A stretch of 6,482 nucleotides of DNA, taken from contig CAZFPB010000045.1 of the NCBI GenBank assembly GCA_964520985.1, positions 1 to 6,482 on the forward strand, given 5' to 3'. The notes under the pieces are model-generated. The model worked only from the letters and a program-made list of their open reading frames with translations. It did no database searches and was not told where the DNA came from. This DNA comes from CAYSGL01 sp964520985. Lineage in GTDB: Bacteria; Pseudomonadota; Alphaproteobacteria; Micavibrionales; Micavibrionaceae. The position numbers and the translations under genes were made by a program. Shown in pieces: positions 1-5,238 of this stretch. Positions within the stretch are counted from its first letter, which is position 1. Each line of letters opens with the position of its first letter.

Positions 1-19
1 TGGGGAATCTCGGTCGCTC

Positions 20-51
20 AAACCCTCATCGTTGGCGCGGTGGGGGTTTTT
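20..51 (+). terminator. Candidate rho-independent terminator on the plus strand
   Basis: Read as plus-strand RNA, positions 20-32 pair with 37-49 to give a 13-bp stem with three G-U wobbles, closed by the 4-base loop at 33-36. A T-rich tail follows from 47 to 55. On the minus strand the wobble positions become A-C mismatches and no T tract follows, so the signal favours plus-strand transcription. The helicase gene ends on the minus strand at 62, so this would mark a convergent boundary with a plus-strand gene left of the window. No stability calculation was made. Confidence 0.45.
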
Positions 52-61
52 GTTTGTGGGA

Positions 62-1114
62 TCAGTTGTCCTCCCAGTCAGGCGACCGCATCGGCTCATC
101 CGCAAACGCCGTGTACTGGTCCGCTGGGTCCGGCACGATGTCGAAGCACCCATGCTCCTTGTCCGAGCCCATGCGGTAAACGCGCCCAGCAGGTCCCGGC
201 CCGGTCTTCTTCTTCGCCATGACGATGCAGCGGTCGCCAGCGTCAGCGATTGCGACCCTGGTTCCTTCCACATCCCGCTCCATCCGCGTCGACGGCATGA
301 ACCCGATCGCCACACAGTCAGCGGCGTTCACCACGTCCTTGGAGTCGCGGATCTCGTACATGTCCGGCACGATTGCCTTCGTGTCCGGCGTAACCTGCCC
401 GTAGATGACACCAGCGACCCCGATGGTCTTCATGGTGTCACTCATGGTGCGGGCGATGTAGTTCAAGGCTGCCCGCCGGTCGCCTTCGATGCGCTTCTCC
501 TTGTCGAACGAGTGCAGGTAGTCCCATGCCACAAGGTCGATCCCCTCCGAAGCGACCAGGCTTTTGACGCGCTTGGCCGCCCATTCGACGGATTTGCCGA
601 TCGCATCAAGGAACACCGGGACGTCCTCCCCGGCCTGAGTGACAGCAGCAACCCGTGATGCCTCTTCTGGGTTGAGCTGACACGCTTCCAGCCGGTACTT
701 GTCGACCCGAGCGCGACGCATCAACAGCCGGTCGCCATAGAGCGAATGCTGGTCCTCCGACGACACGATAAGCACCCGCTTGCCGCGCTTGATGTTCTCG
801 TCTGCGAACATGACGAGGCTCGAGCTCTTGCCCCAGTGCGACTTGGCACCGAAGACCCAGACGAAGCCCTTCTTGAACCCGCCGACGTCCCGATCGATTT
901 CCCAATGCCCGGTGGTGAGCCTGTCCTCTGGTTTGCGCTTTTCGAAGGCGCGGTCACAGGCGCCTTTGAGCATCTGACGGACGGTGACGACACGGGCGGC
1001 TTCTTCCGCCTCGGTCTTGGCCTGAGCGCTCACTGGTTCAGCGTGCTGCTTCAGGTCCGCTGGCAAGCGTCCTTGCATTGCCAGATCGTTCAGGTCCTCC
1101 ACTTTCGCACTCAT
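62..1114 (-). CDS. DnaB-type replicative helicase (RecA-like ATPase domain)
   Basis: A 350-residue protein that probably unwinds the phage DNA at the replication fork using ATP, in the cytoplasm. Visible motifs are Walker A GAKSHWGKS (89-97), Glu120 in SSEDQ at the place of the DnaB catalytic glutamate, and a Walker B-like IDLVAWDYL (192-200). YGQ (238-240) resembles the DnaB sensor loop, IRDSKDVVNAADCV (255-268) matches DnaB's 'LR.SG.IE..AD' stretch, and KKKTGPGPAGRV (301-312) matches the arginine-finger region. Only about 65-80 residues precede the ATPase core and they do not look like the DnaB N-terminal domain, so this is a shortened helicase. The ATG at 1114 is chosen because GGAGGA lies 7 bases upstream and the start overlaps the primase stop as ATGA. 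A longer frame open to 1261 would run deep into the primase gene. The family is clear; its exact phage subgroup is not. Confidence 0.88.
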   Translation of the reverse strand: MSAKVEDLNDLAMQGRLPADLKQHAEPVSAQAKTEAEEAARVVTVRQMLKGACDRAFEKRKPEDRLTTGHWEIDRDVGGFKKGFVWVFGAKSHWGKSSSLVMFADENIKRGKRVLIVSSEDQHSLYGDRLLMRRARVDKYRLEACQLNPEEASRVAAVTQAGEDVPVFLDAIGKSVEWAAKRVKSLVASEGIDLVAWDYLHSFDKEKRIEGDRRAALNYIARTMSDTMKTIGVAGVIYGQVTPDTKAIVPDMYEIRDSKDVVNAADCVAIGFMPSTRMERDVEGTRVAIADAGDRCIVMAKKKTGPGPAGRVYRMGSDKEHGCFDIVPDPADQYTAFADEPMRSPDWEDN

Positions 1115-2133
1115 GCTGCCATCCTCCATCGCCACGTTCGGTGCCTGTCGCCCAACGTCTCCAAGACTTGCGCCGCGTACCTGTCCCCTGCTGGGTCGGC
1201 ATGCGTTGCCACAATGACCTCGGTCCTTGCTGGGACTCGCCTCGCGAAGTCGGCCGTCCAACTGCCGGAGCCGATCCCGATCACCGCGTCATCCTTGGCC
1301 AGCGCCGTCGCAGCGATCGCCCAGTCTGGCTCCCCCTCGGTCACGACCAGCCGGAGCGGGCACGCCTGACCGGCCAGCATCGCCCACGCCATCCGGTTCG
1401 CCTGGACGAGCTCGGCCGACTTGTGGCCTTTGGGCGGCAAACGCTTCGGCGTGTCACCGTCCGTGACCCGCCAGGCCCGGACGCTCTCAAATCGCCCCGT
1501 AGAGCCCCACGCCCTCACGATGAGCACATGCCCAGTCTGGGCCCATGAACGCCCGCCGTAGGCCGCCCAGCGTGGCAGCAATCGGCCATCGCGTGGCAGA
1601 GCGCGGGCTAGGTCCAGCTCCGTGACCAGATCTGGGTCGATCCGGCGGCCCACCAGGAGCCGGCAGACGTCGGGGTCTTCGTTCGCTGGCGAGCACGCAT
1701 CCCAGAGCGATTGGACCTCGGCAGCGTCGGGGTACTTGACCGCCGGCAACGGGGCAGGGGCGGGAACGGGCTTCCGCTCGACACGCTCGGTGCCACCCCG
1801 GATCTCGTCGGCCAGGCTGTGGTGTCCAGCGAGCTCGGCGCCGGCAGTCAGCACCTCGCGGAAGTTCGTCGACAGGGACAGGCCGTAGACCGTGGCGACG
1901 AGCGTCAGAGCGTCGCCGCTGAAGTCGCAGCCGAAGCAACGGACGCGGACGGTGCCGTCTGGGCCGAGCGTCACCGAGCAGGACGGGTTGCGTTCACCAT
2001 GAGCAGGGCAGCAGACGATGGCCCCGCGAGCCTGGCGCTTGCTGGTCTGGCTCAGCAGGCCGAGCTTGGAGCACAGGGCGATTGGGTCCGTCAGAGCGTT
2101 CCTGACCTCGCGAGCGTGGTCGGCGTGGCTCAT
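1111..2133 (-). CDS. DNA primase (CHC2 zinc finger and Toprim domain)
   Basis: A 340-residue primase that should make RNA primers for phage DNA synthesis. A DnaG-type CHC2 zinc finger is seen at about 40-75: C42-x2-H45 and C66-x2-C69 within 'CPAHGERNPSC...CFGCDFSGD'. A proline-rich linker (about 121-133) and a middle part I cannot assign follow. A Toprim domain lies near the C terminus, with the acidic TEGEPD (265-270) and THADPAGD (310-317). The second Toprim motif is usually DxD, but here it is H311-A-D313, so one expected metal-binding Asp is His. The protein is much shorter than cellular DnaG (about 580-650 aa) and lacks an obvious helicase-binding tail. Both ends are coupled: ATGA overlaps with the initiator gene upstream and the helicase gene downstream. 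No strong ribosome site precedes the ATG, so it may depend on re-initiation. Primer synthesis itself is inferred. Confidence 0.85.
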   Translation of the reverse strand: MSHADHAREVRNALTDPIALCSKLGLLSQTSKRQARGAIVCCPAHGERNPSCSVTLGPDGTVRVRCFGCDFSGDALTLVATVYGLSLSTNFREVLTAGAELAGHHSLADEIRGGTERVERKPVPAPAPLPAVKYPDAAEVQSLWDACSPANEDPDVCRLLVGRRIDPDLVTELDLARALPRDGRLLPRWAAYGGRSWAQTGHVLIVRAWGSTGRFESVRAWRVTDGDTPKRLPPKGHKSAELVQANRMAWAMLAGQACPLRLVVTEGEPDWAIAATALAKDDAVIGIGSGSWTADFARRVPARTEVIVATHADPAGDRYAAQVLETLGDRHRTWRWRMAA

Positions 2134-2939
2134 GGGGTCATCACGCTTTCAGGTGGCGGCCCGTCGAGTTGGATGCCAGCGACGGCCGAAAGCAGCTCAC
2201 GTCGGCGGCGATTGTCGCGCCATGTGCCGCGGACCAGTTTCAGCGCATGGGTGGTCCACTGGTGCGGGAAGCGCAGGTCTTTCGGATCGGCCGGCTCGCG
2301 CAGCCAGTCACTCACAGCCAGTTCAGCGAAAGCTCGCGGCATGCCCATGCAGTCGACCTCAAGCCCAGCGACATCAACCGTCGACAACGGCGATGCTGAC
2401 GGCTTCGGGATACGACCTGACTCAGTTGCAGCCGCAACAGCCGCCCCTTGGGGGTCGGGGGTTGTAGTTACGTCAGTAACTACAGGAACGGGTACGGGTA
2501 CGGGGTTCGGTTTTGCTTCGCCAATGTCGAAGCGGGGCTCAACCAAACCTGAAGCAATTGCTTCGTTGGTTACTTCGGTTTTGGATCGTCTTTGCTGACC
2601 AGATGCTTTGCCGCCGTTTGCCCCAGCCTTCGCTCTTGCTTCACGTTTGGCGCGCACCTGCTCGCCGCTCGGATTCCACTGCAGGTAGTCGTGGATCTCC
2701 CAGCCAGAGTCCGTGCGGTGCCACAGCCCAGCTTCCTCGAGCTCCGACACGAGCGCTTTGAATTTCGCGCCGCTCGGGACTCTTGGGAGCATCGGCACGA
2801 CCTTCGCTGCTAGCGCGCCGTCAGTCAGGTGCTCGGAAGCGTGGCAGGTGGCTGTCACCCAAAGACGGAACGCTGCATCACTGAGCGTCACGACCTTCGG
2901 ATGACTGGGCGTCCTGTCGTCGAAGCGAACCCAAGTCAT
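2130..2939 (-). CDS. Phage replication initiator / helicase-loader-like protein
   Basis: A 269-residue protein resembling phage replication proteins with an N-terminal winged-helix-like domain (about 1-90). The opening 'MTWVRFDDRTPSHPKV' and the block 'GLWHRTDSGWEIHDYLQWNPSGEQV' (71-95) are typical of these proteins in tailed phages. A basic segment (97-121, many Lys/Arg) and a low-complexity linker follow, including NPVPVPVPVV (145-154) and runs of Ala, Thr and Pro. A more ordered C-terminal part (about 196-250, 'FAELAVSDWLRE...FPHQWTTHALKLVRGTWRDNRRRR') could contact the helicase or primase. It sits immediately before primase and helicase, as initiators such as lambda O do. The DNA for the linker carries unusual palindromes and repeats (2463-2571). 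The ATG at 2939 has GAGGAGG about 10 bases upstream and overlaps the preceding stop as ATGA. Its role as initiator rather than loader is inferred from domain style and position. Confidence 0.72.
   Translation of the reverse strand: MTWVRFDDRTPSHPKVVTLSDAAFRLWVTATCHASEHLTDGALAAKVVPMLPRVPSGAKFKALVSELEEAGLWHRTDSGWEIHDYLQWNPSGEQVRAKREARAKAGANGGKASGQQRRSKTEVTNEAIASGLVEPRFDIGEAKPNPVPVPVPVVTDVTTTPDPQGAAVAAATESGRIPKPSASPLSTVDVAGLEVDCMGMPRAFAELAVSDWLREPADPKDLRFPHQWTTHALKLVRGTWRDNRRRRELLSAVAGIQLDGPPPESVMTP
2463..2484. repeat. Perfect 9-bp inverted repeat with 4-base loop
   Basis: TGTAGTTAC (2463-2471) and its exact complement GTAACTACA (2476-2484) flank GTCA. It lies in the Thr/Val-rich linker-coding part of the initiator gene. 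It is AT-richer than the surrounding gene and could be a binding site or hairpin in a replication origin. Function is not shown by the sequence. Confidence 0.7.
2488..2505. repeat. Three tandem hexamers (ACGGGT, ACGGGT, ACGGGG)
   Basis: Three head-to-tail 6-bp units, the last with one change, begin four bases after the inverted repeat at 2463-2484. They encode the Pro-Val alternation of the initiator's linker, so they could be simple coding low complexity. Their position beside palindromes also makes them iteron-like. Confidence 0.6.
2515..2571. repeat. Palindrome cluster in the initiator gene
   Basis: Three elements are packed into 57 bases. GCTTCG (2515-2520) and CGAAGC (2528-2533) form an inverted repeat with a 7-base loop. 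GAAGCAATTGCTTC (2551-2564) is a perfect 14-bp palindrome. AACCAA (2541-2546) and TTGGTT (2566-2571) flank that palindrome as a further inverted pair. The GCTTCG/CGAAGC core recurs, with another GCTTCG at 2560-2565. The stretch is AT-richer than most of the window. It is a candidate protein-binding or origin region; a chance product of coding constraint cannot be excluded. Confidence 0.6.
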
Positions 2940-3367
2940 GCCACGCGCGCCTCCTCAACCGCTCTCTTGGCAAAGCTCACCGCCGCTTGAACCTGCTCAG
3001 GACTCAGGCGGAACCATTCACCACGGTCAGACGGCTCCCCGGTAAACAGGTCAACGCGTAGCGCTGAGAACGTGTCATGGAGTCGCCTCTCCAGGCCCTT
3101 GTAGCCAGTTCCCCATAGCCGTGAGCCGCGGCTCACCTGAACGAGCTCACGGATGACAAGCTTCTCTTTGAATTCGAACCCGAGTTCGCGAACTCGGGAC
3201 CATGGGTTCTGTGACCAGCCAATTTTCACCAGGCCGCTCGGGCCATCAGTGAACTCCGCGAAGTAGACAAATCCGCGGTTGTACAGCGTGTAAACGCGCC
3301 CGCGGTGCACAGCGCGCTCGACAGCTCCGTTGATGGGGTCCCCTAAGAAAATCTTGCCGTAGCTCAT
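2936..3367 (-). CDS. T5orf172 / GIY-YIG-superfamily protein
   Basis: A 143-residue protein with the layout of the T5orf172 (MUG113) family, relatives of GIY-YIG nucleases that are often found in phages. The GIY-like strand is GFVYFAE (32-38) and the YIG-like strand is LVKIGWS (46-52). 'NPWSRVREL' (54-62) carries the conserved Arg region, LERRLHDTF (92-100) the conserved Glu and His, and RGEWFRLSPEQV (115-126) the typical 'GEWF' ending. Family members are predicted nucleases, but their substrates are mostly unknown. The start is put at 3367, where AGAGGAGG precedes the ATG and overlaps the upstream stop as ATGA; the frame also opens at 3397 without comparable support. Tight coupling with the replication genes suggests a replication or DNA-processing role rather than a free homing endonuclease. 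Two perfect palindromes lie inside the gene. Confidence 0.78.
   Translation of the reverse strand: MSYGKIFLGDPINGAVERAVHRGRVYTLYNRGFVYFAEFTDGPSGLVKIGWSQNPWSRVRELGFEFKEKLVIRELVQVSRGSRLWGTGYKGLERRLHDTFSALRVDLFTGEPSDRGEWFRLSPEQVQAAVSFAKRAVEEARVA
3121..3136. repeat. Perfect 16-bp palindrome
   Basis: GTGAGCCG followed directly by its reverse complement CGGCTCAC, inside the T5orf172-like gene. A second GCTCAC copy lies at 3145-3150. Its centre is exactly 60 bp from that of the palindrome at 3179-3198. Possible operator or nuclease site; no function is established. Confidence 0.7.
3179..3198. repeat. Perfect 20-bp palindrome
   Basis: CCCGAGTTCG followed directly by its reverse complement CGAACTCGGG, with no mismatch and no loop, inside the T5orf172-like gene. 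A perfect 20-bp palindrome is not expected by chance in a window this size and is not forced by the encoded residues (about 57-63, RVRELGF). It could bind a dimeric protein or extrude a cruciform. Confidence 0.75.
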
Positions 3368-3627
3368 GCCGACCTCCTCTCGGCAGCAGCTCTGCATGCC
3401 GCAGTCACTGTCGCTCCGGGGCGTAGAAAGAACTCTCCAAGAGCCGACCAGGTGTATCCGGTGCGCTCACGGCAACGGAGCATCGCCTCGGCGCGAGCAT
3501 GAACGATGTGTCGAAAGCTCGATGCACCCATGAGCTCCTCGCGCGAGACGCCGTGTTCTGCGGCTGTCTCGTCGACAATGGCCATCAACCTGTCTCGCCA
3601 AAGCAAAGTCGTATCAACGCGGCTCAT
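3364..3627 (-). CDS. Stand-alone DnaA domain IV-like DNA-binding protein
   Basis: An 87-residue protein, nearly all of which resembles the C-terminal helix-turn-helix domain (domain IV) of the bacterial initiator DnaA. 'VDETAAEHGVSREELMGASSFRHIVHARAEAMLRCRERTGYTWSALGEFF' (18-67) follows the family pattern of 'V...f.vs...l....R...iv.aR..am.l.re.t..s...Ig..F'. The final motif, usually 'rDHtTV.hA', is degenerate here: RPGATVTAACRA (69-80) keeps TV but lacks the Asp-His that helps read the DnaA box. No AAA+ ATPase domain is present. It probably binds DNA, perhaps an origin or a promoter, and may recognise a different sequence from the DnaA box. It is the first gene after the 213-base gap. GAGGA lies about 5 bases before the ATG at 3627, and the stop overlaps the next start as ATGA. 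Small DnaA-like proteins of this kind occur in phages; their role here is inferred. Confidence 0.75.
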   Translation of the reverse strand: MSRVDTTLLWRDRLMAIVDETAAEHGVSREELMGASSFRHIVHARAEAMLRCRERTGYTWSALGEFFLRPGATVTAACRAAAERRSA

Positions 3628-3840
3628 ACGGTCCTCATTTCTGCGTAAACAAAGGCCCGCCCTGGCAGCTGCAGCGTGGCAACTTGGCCAGTGCGCGCAC
3701 CTAGAAAGGACCGTGAATCTGAAGGGAGCGGCGTTTGGGGCGCTCCAACTTCACCTAACGTTTTACCAGGGTTCCTTTGGTTCGAGCAAGGAAACCAGGC
3801 AAGGAATTGGGACGAATTGTTGTTTTATGATTGTGAGCCG
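3628..3840. other. Intergenic region between resolvase and DnaA-like gene
   Basis: The only gap of any size between genes, 213 bases. It holds two exact copies of GCAAGGAA, 13 bases apart (3786-3793 and 3799-3806). It also holds the inverted arms TTCCTT (3772-3777) and AAGGAA (3788-3793), and GGAGCG (3725-3730) with CGCTCC (3741-3746) around a 10-base loop. An AT-rich patch lies at about 3803-3833. I see no convincing coding frame, and no clear -35/-10 pair or U-tailed terminator. It is the natural place for the promoter and operator of the replication block, or for an origin. Confidence 0.6.
3786..3806. repeat. Two direct repeats of GCAAGGAA, 13-bp spacing
   Basis: Exact 8-bp copies at 3786-3793 and 3799-3806, with a nearby inverted relative, TTCCTTTG, at 3772-3779. 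The repeats sit upstream of the replication block, where a regulator or initiator could bind. Confidence 0.5.
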
Positions 3841-4335
3841 TCAGCCCGTGAACAGCGACACCAACACGAACCCCGCGCCCTTCGGCGCCTGCTCCCACCA
3901 AGTCGACACCAGACAATTCCGCGGCTTGTCATCGACAACAAACCCCAGCCCGTTCTTGCCAACGCGCAACCGGTCGACAGGGTTCTTCGACCAGCCCGAA
4001 TCCGCGTCCGTTTCGACGCTCGAGAACCGGCAAACCAACACGTGCGGTCGACCTTGCAACGGCGCTTTCGGCAACCGTCCGTCGAGCTGGATGCGCATCA
4101 GGTTGTACGCAGCGGACTTCATGCCGCCGAGTGCCCATGAAGCTCCAGCCGTTCCCGCTCGCCCAACACGGTTGAATGGCTCGCACAGTTTCAGCGGCAG
4201 AACGAAGCGCTGGACGAGTTCGCCACGTGGCACGGGCCGTTCGATGTGCGCGTGTGTTGGCGGACGGGATAGTGCGTTGTCGGCGTAGCGAAGGGATGCG
4301 GCGACGGAGAAGGGTGGTTTGATGCGGGGGTTCAC
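3841..4335 (-). CDS. RusA-like Holliday-junction resolvase (probable)
   Basis: A 164-residue protein whose C-terminal half resembles phage RusA-type endodeoxyribonucleases, Mg-dependent enzymes that cut four-way DNA junctions. The acidic pattern expected of the family is present: D110-x-D112, K117 and D121 in 'ETDADSGWSKNPVDRL', then the DD pair 135-136 in GFVVDDKPRN (131-140), and a closing strand FVLVSLF (156-162). The first half (about 36-105) contains plausible strands such as VQRFVLPLKL and RPHVLVCRF. RusA proteins are usually 120-170 aa, so the length fits. The start is a GTG at 4335, supported by GAGGAGG 7 bases upstream and by a GTGA overlap with the preceding stop. It is the last gene before the 213-base gap. 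The match is by motif spacing, so assignment to another small phage nuclease is possible. Confidence 0.55.
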   Translation of the reverse strand: MNPRIKPPFSVAASLRYADNALSRPPTHAHIERPVPRGELVQRFVLPLKLCEPFNRVGRAGTAGASWALGGMKSAAYNLMRIQLDGRLPKAPLQGRPHVLVCRFSSVETDADSGWSKNPVDRLRVGKNGLGFVVDDKPRNCLVSTWWEQAPKGAGFVLVSLFTG

Positions 4336-4529
4336 TGTGAACCCTCCTCGGCTGGGCCGCTGTCGTCGTCAGGGCCGCATGCCACGCGCAGTTCAACTGC
4401 TATCTCTCGCAGCCACCGTGCCGATTCGGTCGCATCGACTGAACGCAACACACCTATCTCGGCAGCTTGACGTTCGATGTCACTGGCGCAGATGAGGACC
4501 ACGTTTCTGGCAATCCTGGCGCAGATCAC
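4332..4529 (-). CDS. Small hypothetical protein (65 aa)
   Basis: I do not recognise this gene. From the GTG at 4529 it gives 65 residues: a hydrophobic and basic first part (ARIARNVVLICASDIERQAAEIG), a helix-like middle (ATESARWLREIAVELRVA) and an acidic tail (GPDDDSGPAEEG). It has no clear signal peptide or membrane segment. The GTG is preferred because it overlaps the previous stop as GTGA and has GAGG 4 bases upstream. The alternative ATG at 4553 (73 aa) overlaps the previous gene by 28 bases and lacks a good ribosome site. Coupling on both sides supports it as real. Confidence 0.6.
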   Translation of the reverse strand: MICARIARNVVLICASDIERQAAEIGVLRSVDATESARWLREIAVELRVACGPDDDSGPAEEGSQ

Positions 4530-4708
4530 AGGGCCTCGCTTTCTAGGATCCATTGCGCCCAGCGTTCGACATCGCGGAGCACACTCGGTTGCGCCGAGCA
4601 CAGTGGACCGTGATAGGGAACTTTCATGCCGCCGGTTCGCTGCATGTCATCGCGTCGCATGCGGACAGCTTCAAGCATGTCTTCGGCAACCTCTTTGGGG
4701 CTCAGCAT
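4526..4708 (-). CDS. Small hypothetical protein (60 aa)
   Basis: I do not recognise this gene. It encodes 60 residues that look mostly helical: 'SPKEVAEDMLEAVRMRRDDMQRTG' (3-26) and 'SVLRDVERWAQWILESEAL' (42-60), separated by a short Gly/Pro-containing stretch. The ATG at 4708 shares one base with the stop of the MazG-like gene (TGATG), and GGGAGG lies about 10 bases upstream. A longer frame exists but would overlap the MazG-like gene. Its place suggests a small accessory or regulatory protein of the nucleotide block. Confidence 0.65.
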   Translation of the reverse strand: MLSPKEVAEDMLEAVRMRRDDMQRTGGMKVPYHGPLCSAQPSVLRDVERWAQWILESEAL

Positions 4709-5238
4709 CACTCCAACCCTCCCGCCGGCCTTGCCAACAACGACATCGGCTGTCTGCCCAGTTCGCGGTCGGTGATGTAGCGCTCGGCCTTGGAGAGTTT
4801 GACGTCGAGGGCGCCGGACCAGTTGTCGGCGCCGACGTAGGTGCGGAGCCAATTCAGCTGCTCGGACATGTCAGTAAGAGCAGACTCCAGCGCGAACTCG
4901 GTCAGTGTGCCGTCGAGTACAGACCAAACGCATCGAGCCAGTTGGACAGCTGTGCATTTGACTGTGTGAATGTCCTTCGGCGCACGGTAGATAACTTCGA
5001 AATGCCCGCGATACTTCGACACGCCTGGCAGTTCATTCGCCCTGGCTCCCATCACCAGCACATCAGCGCCTTCATATGCGATGTCCTCCAGCCCCCGCTT
5101 CCCCTCCAAGTGATGCTCAATCACCAGCGCCAACTCCAGGCATTCGACGGCGAGCTTGCGAAGGTTCTCCTTGCGCGTGAAAGCCACTGTTCCGCGTTCG
5201 GTCAGGAGGCGGAGTCTGTGTTCTTGGTGGGGGGTCAT
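4708..5238 (-). CDS. MazG-like nucleoside triphosphate pyrophosphohydrolase
   Basis: A 176-residue all-alpha-type protein with the metal-binding signature of the MazG/dUTPase-2 superfamily: E32-x2-E35 in 'AVECLELALVI', then E56-x2-D59 in 'AYEGADVLVM', 20 residues apart. Such enzymes cleave (d)NTPs to (d)NMP and pyrophosphate, clearing unwanted nucleotides or, in some phages, altering host nucleotide alarm signals. The C-terminal part (about 80-176, including LARCVWSVLDGTLTEFALESALTDM) is longer than a minimal MazG-like domain and unassigned. The start at 5238 is chosen from GGAGA 7 bases upstream and an ATGA overlap with the Thg1-like gene; a frame open to 5538 is only antisense-free read-through into that gene. 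The substrate cannot be told from sequence. Confidence 0.7.
   Translation of the reverse strand: MTPHQEHRLRLLTERGTVAFTRKENLRKLAVECLELALVIEHHLEGKRGLEDIAYEGADVLVMGARANELPGVSKYRGHFEVIYRAPKDIHTVKCTAVQLARCVWSVLDGTLTEFALESALTDMSEQLNWLRTYVGADNWSGALDVKLSKAERYITDRELGRQPMSLLARPAGGLE

Noticed and set aside
1115..1261. N-terminal extension of the helicase by 49 residues
   Set aside because: The extra residues read through the end of the primase gene and look random. The GGAGGA site and ATGA overlap support the start at 1114.
746..1369. Plus-strand open frame of 207 aa opposite helicase and primase
   Set aside because: Antisense shadow; the minus strand carries Walker and Toprim motifs over the same bases.
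1711..2598. Plus-strand open frame of 295 aa opposite primase and initiator
   Set aside because: Antisense shadow of two recognisable replication genes; no motif seen.
3725..3746. GGAGCG/CGCTCC hairpin as a terminator for the upstream block
   Set aside because: The stem is only 6 bp with a 10-base loop, and no U tract follows on either strand.
3694..3756. Very short minus-strand frame with GTG start in the gap (17 codons)
   Set aside because: Too short, no good ribosome site and no recognisable product.
3740..3790. Possible minus-strand promoter (TTGCTC, 17-base spacer, GTAAAA)
   Set aside because: Both hexamers match the consensus poorly and the host sigma factors are unknown, so it is not reported as a feature.
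3506..4288. Long plus-strand open frame (260 aa) across the gap and the resolvase gene
   Set aside because: It is antisense to two supported minus-strand genes, has no family resemblance, and has no ribosome site I trust. Long antisense frames are common in GC-rich DNA.
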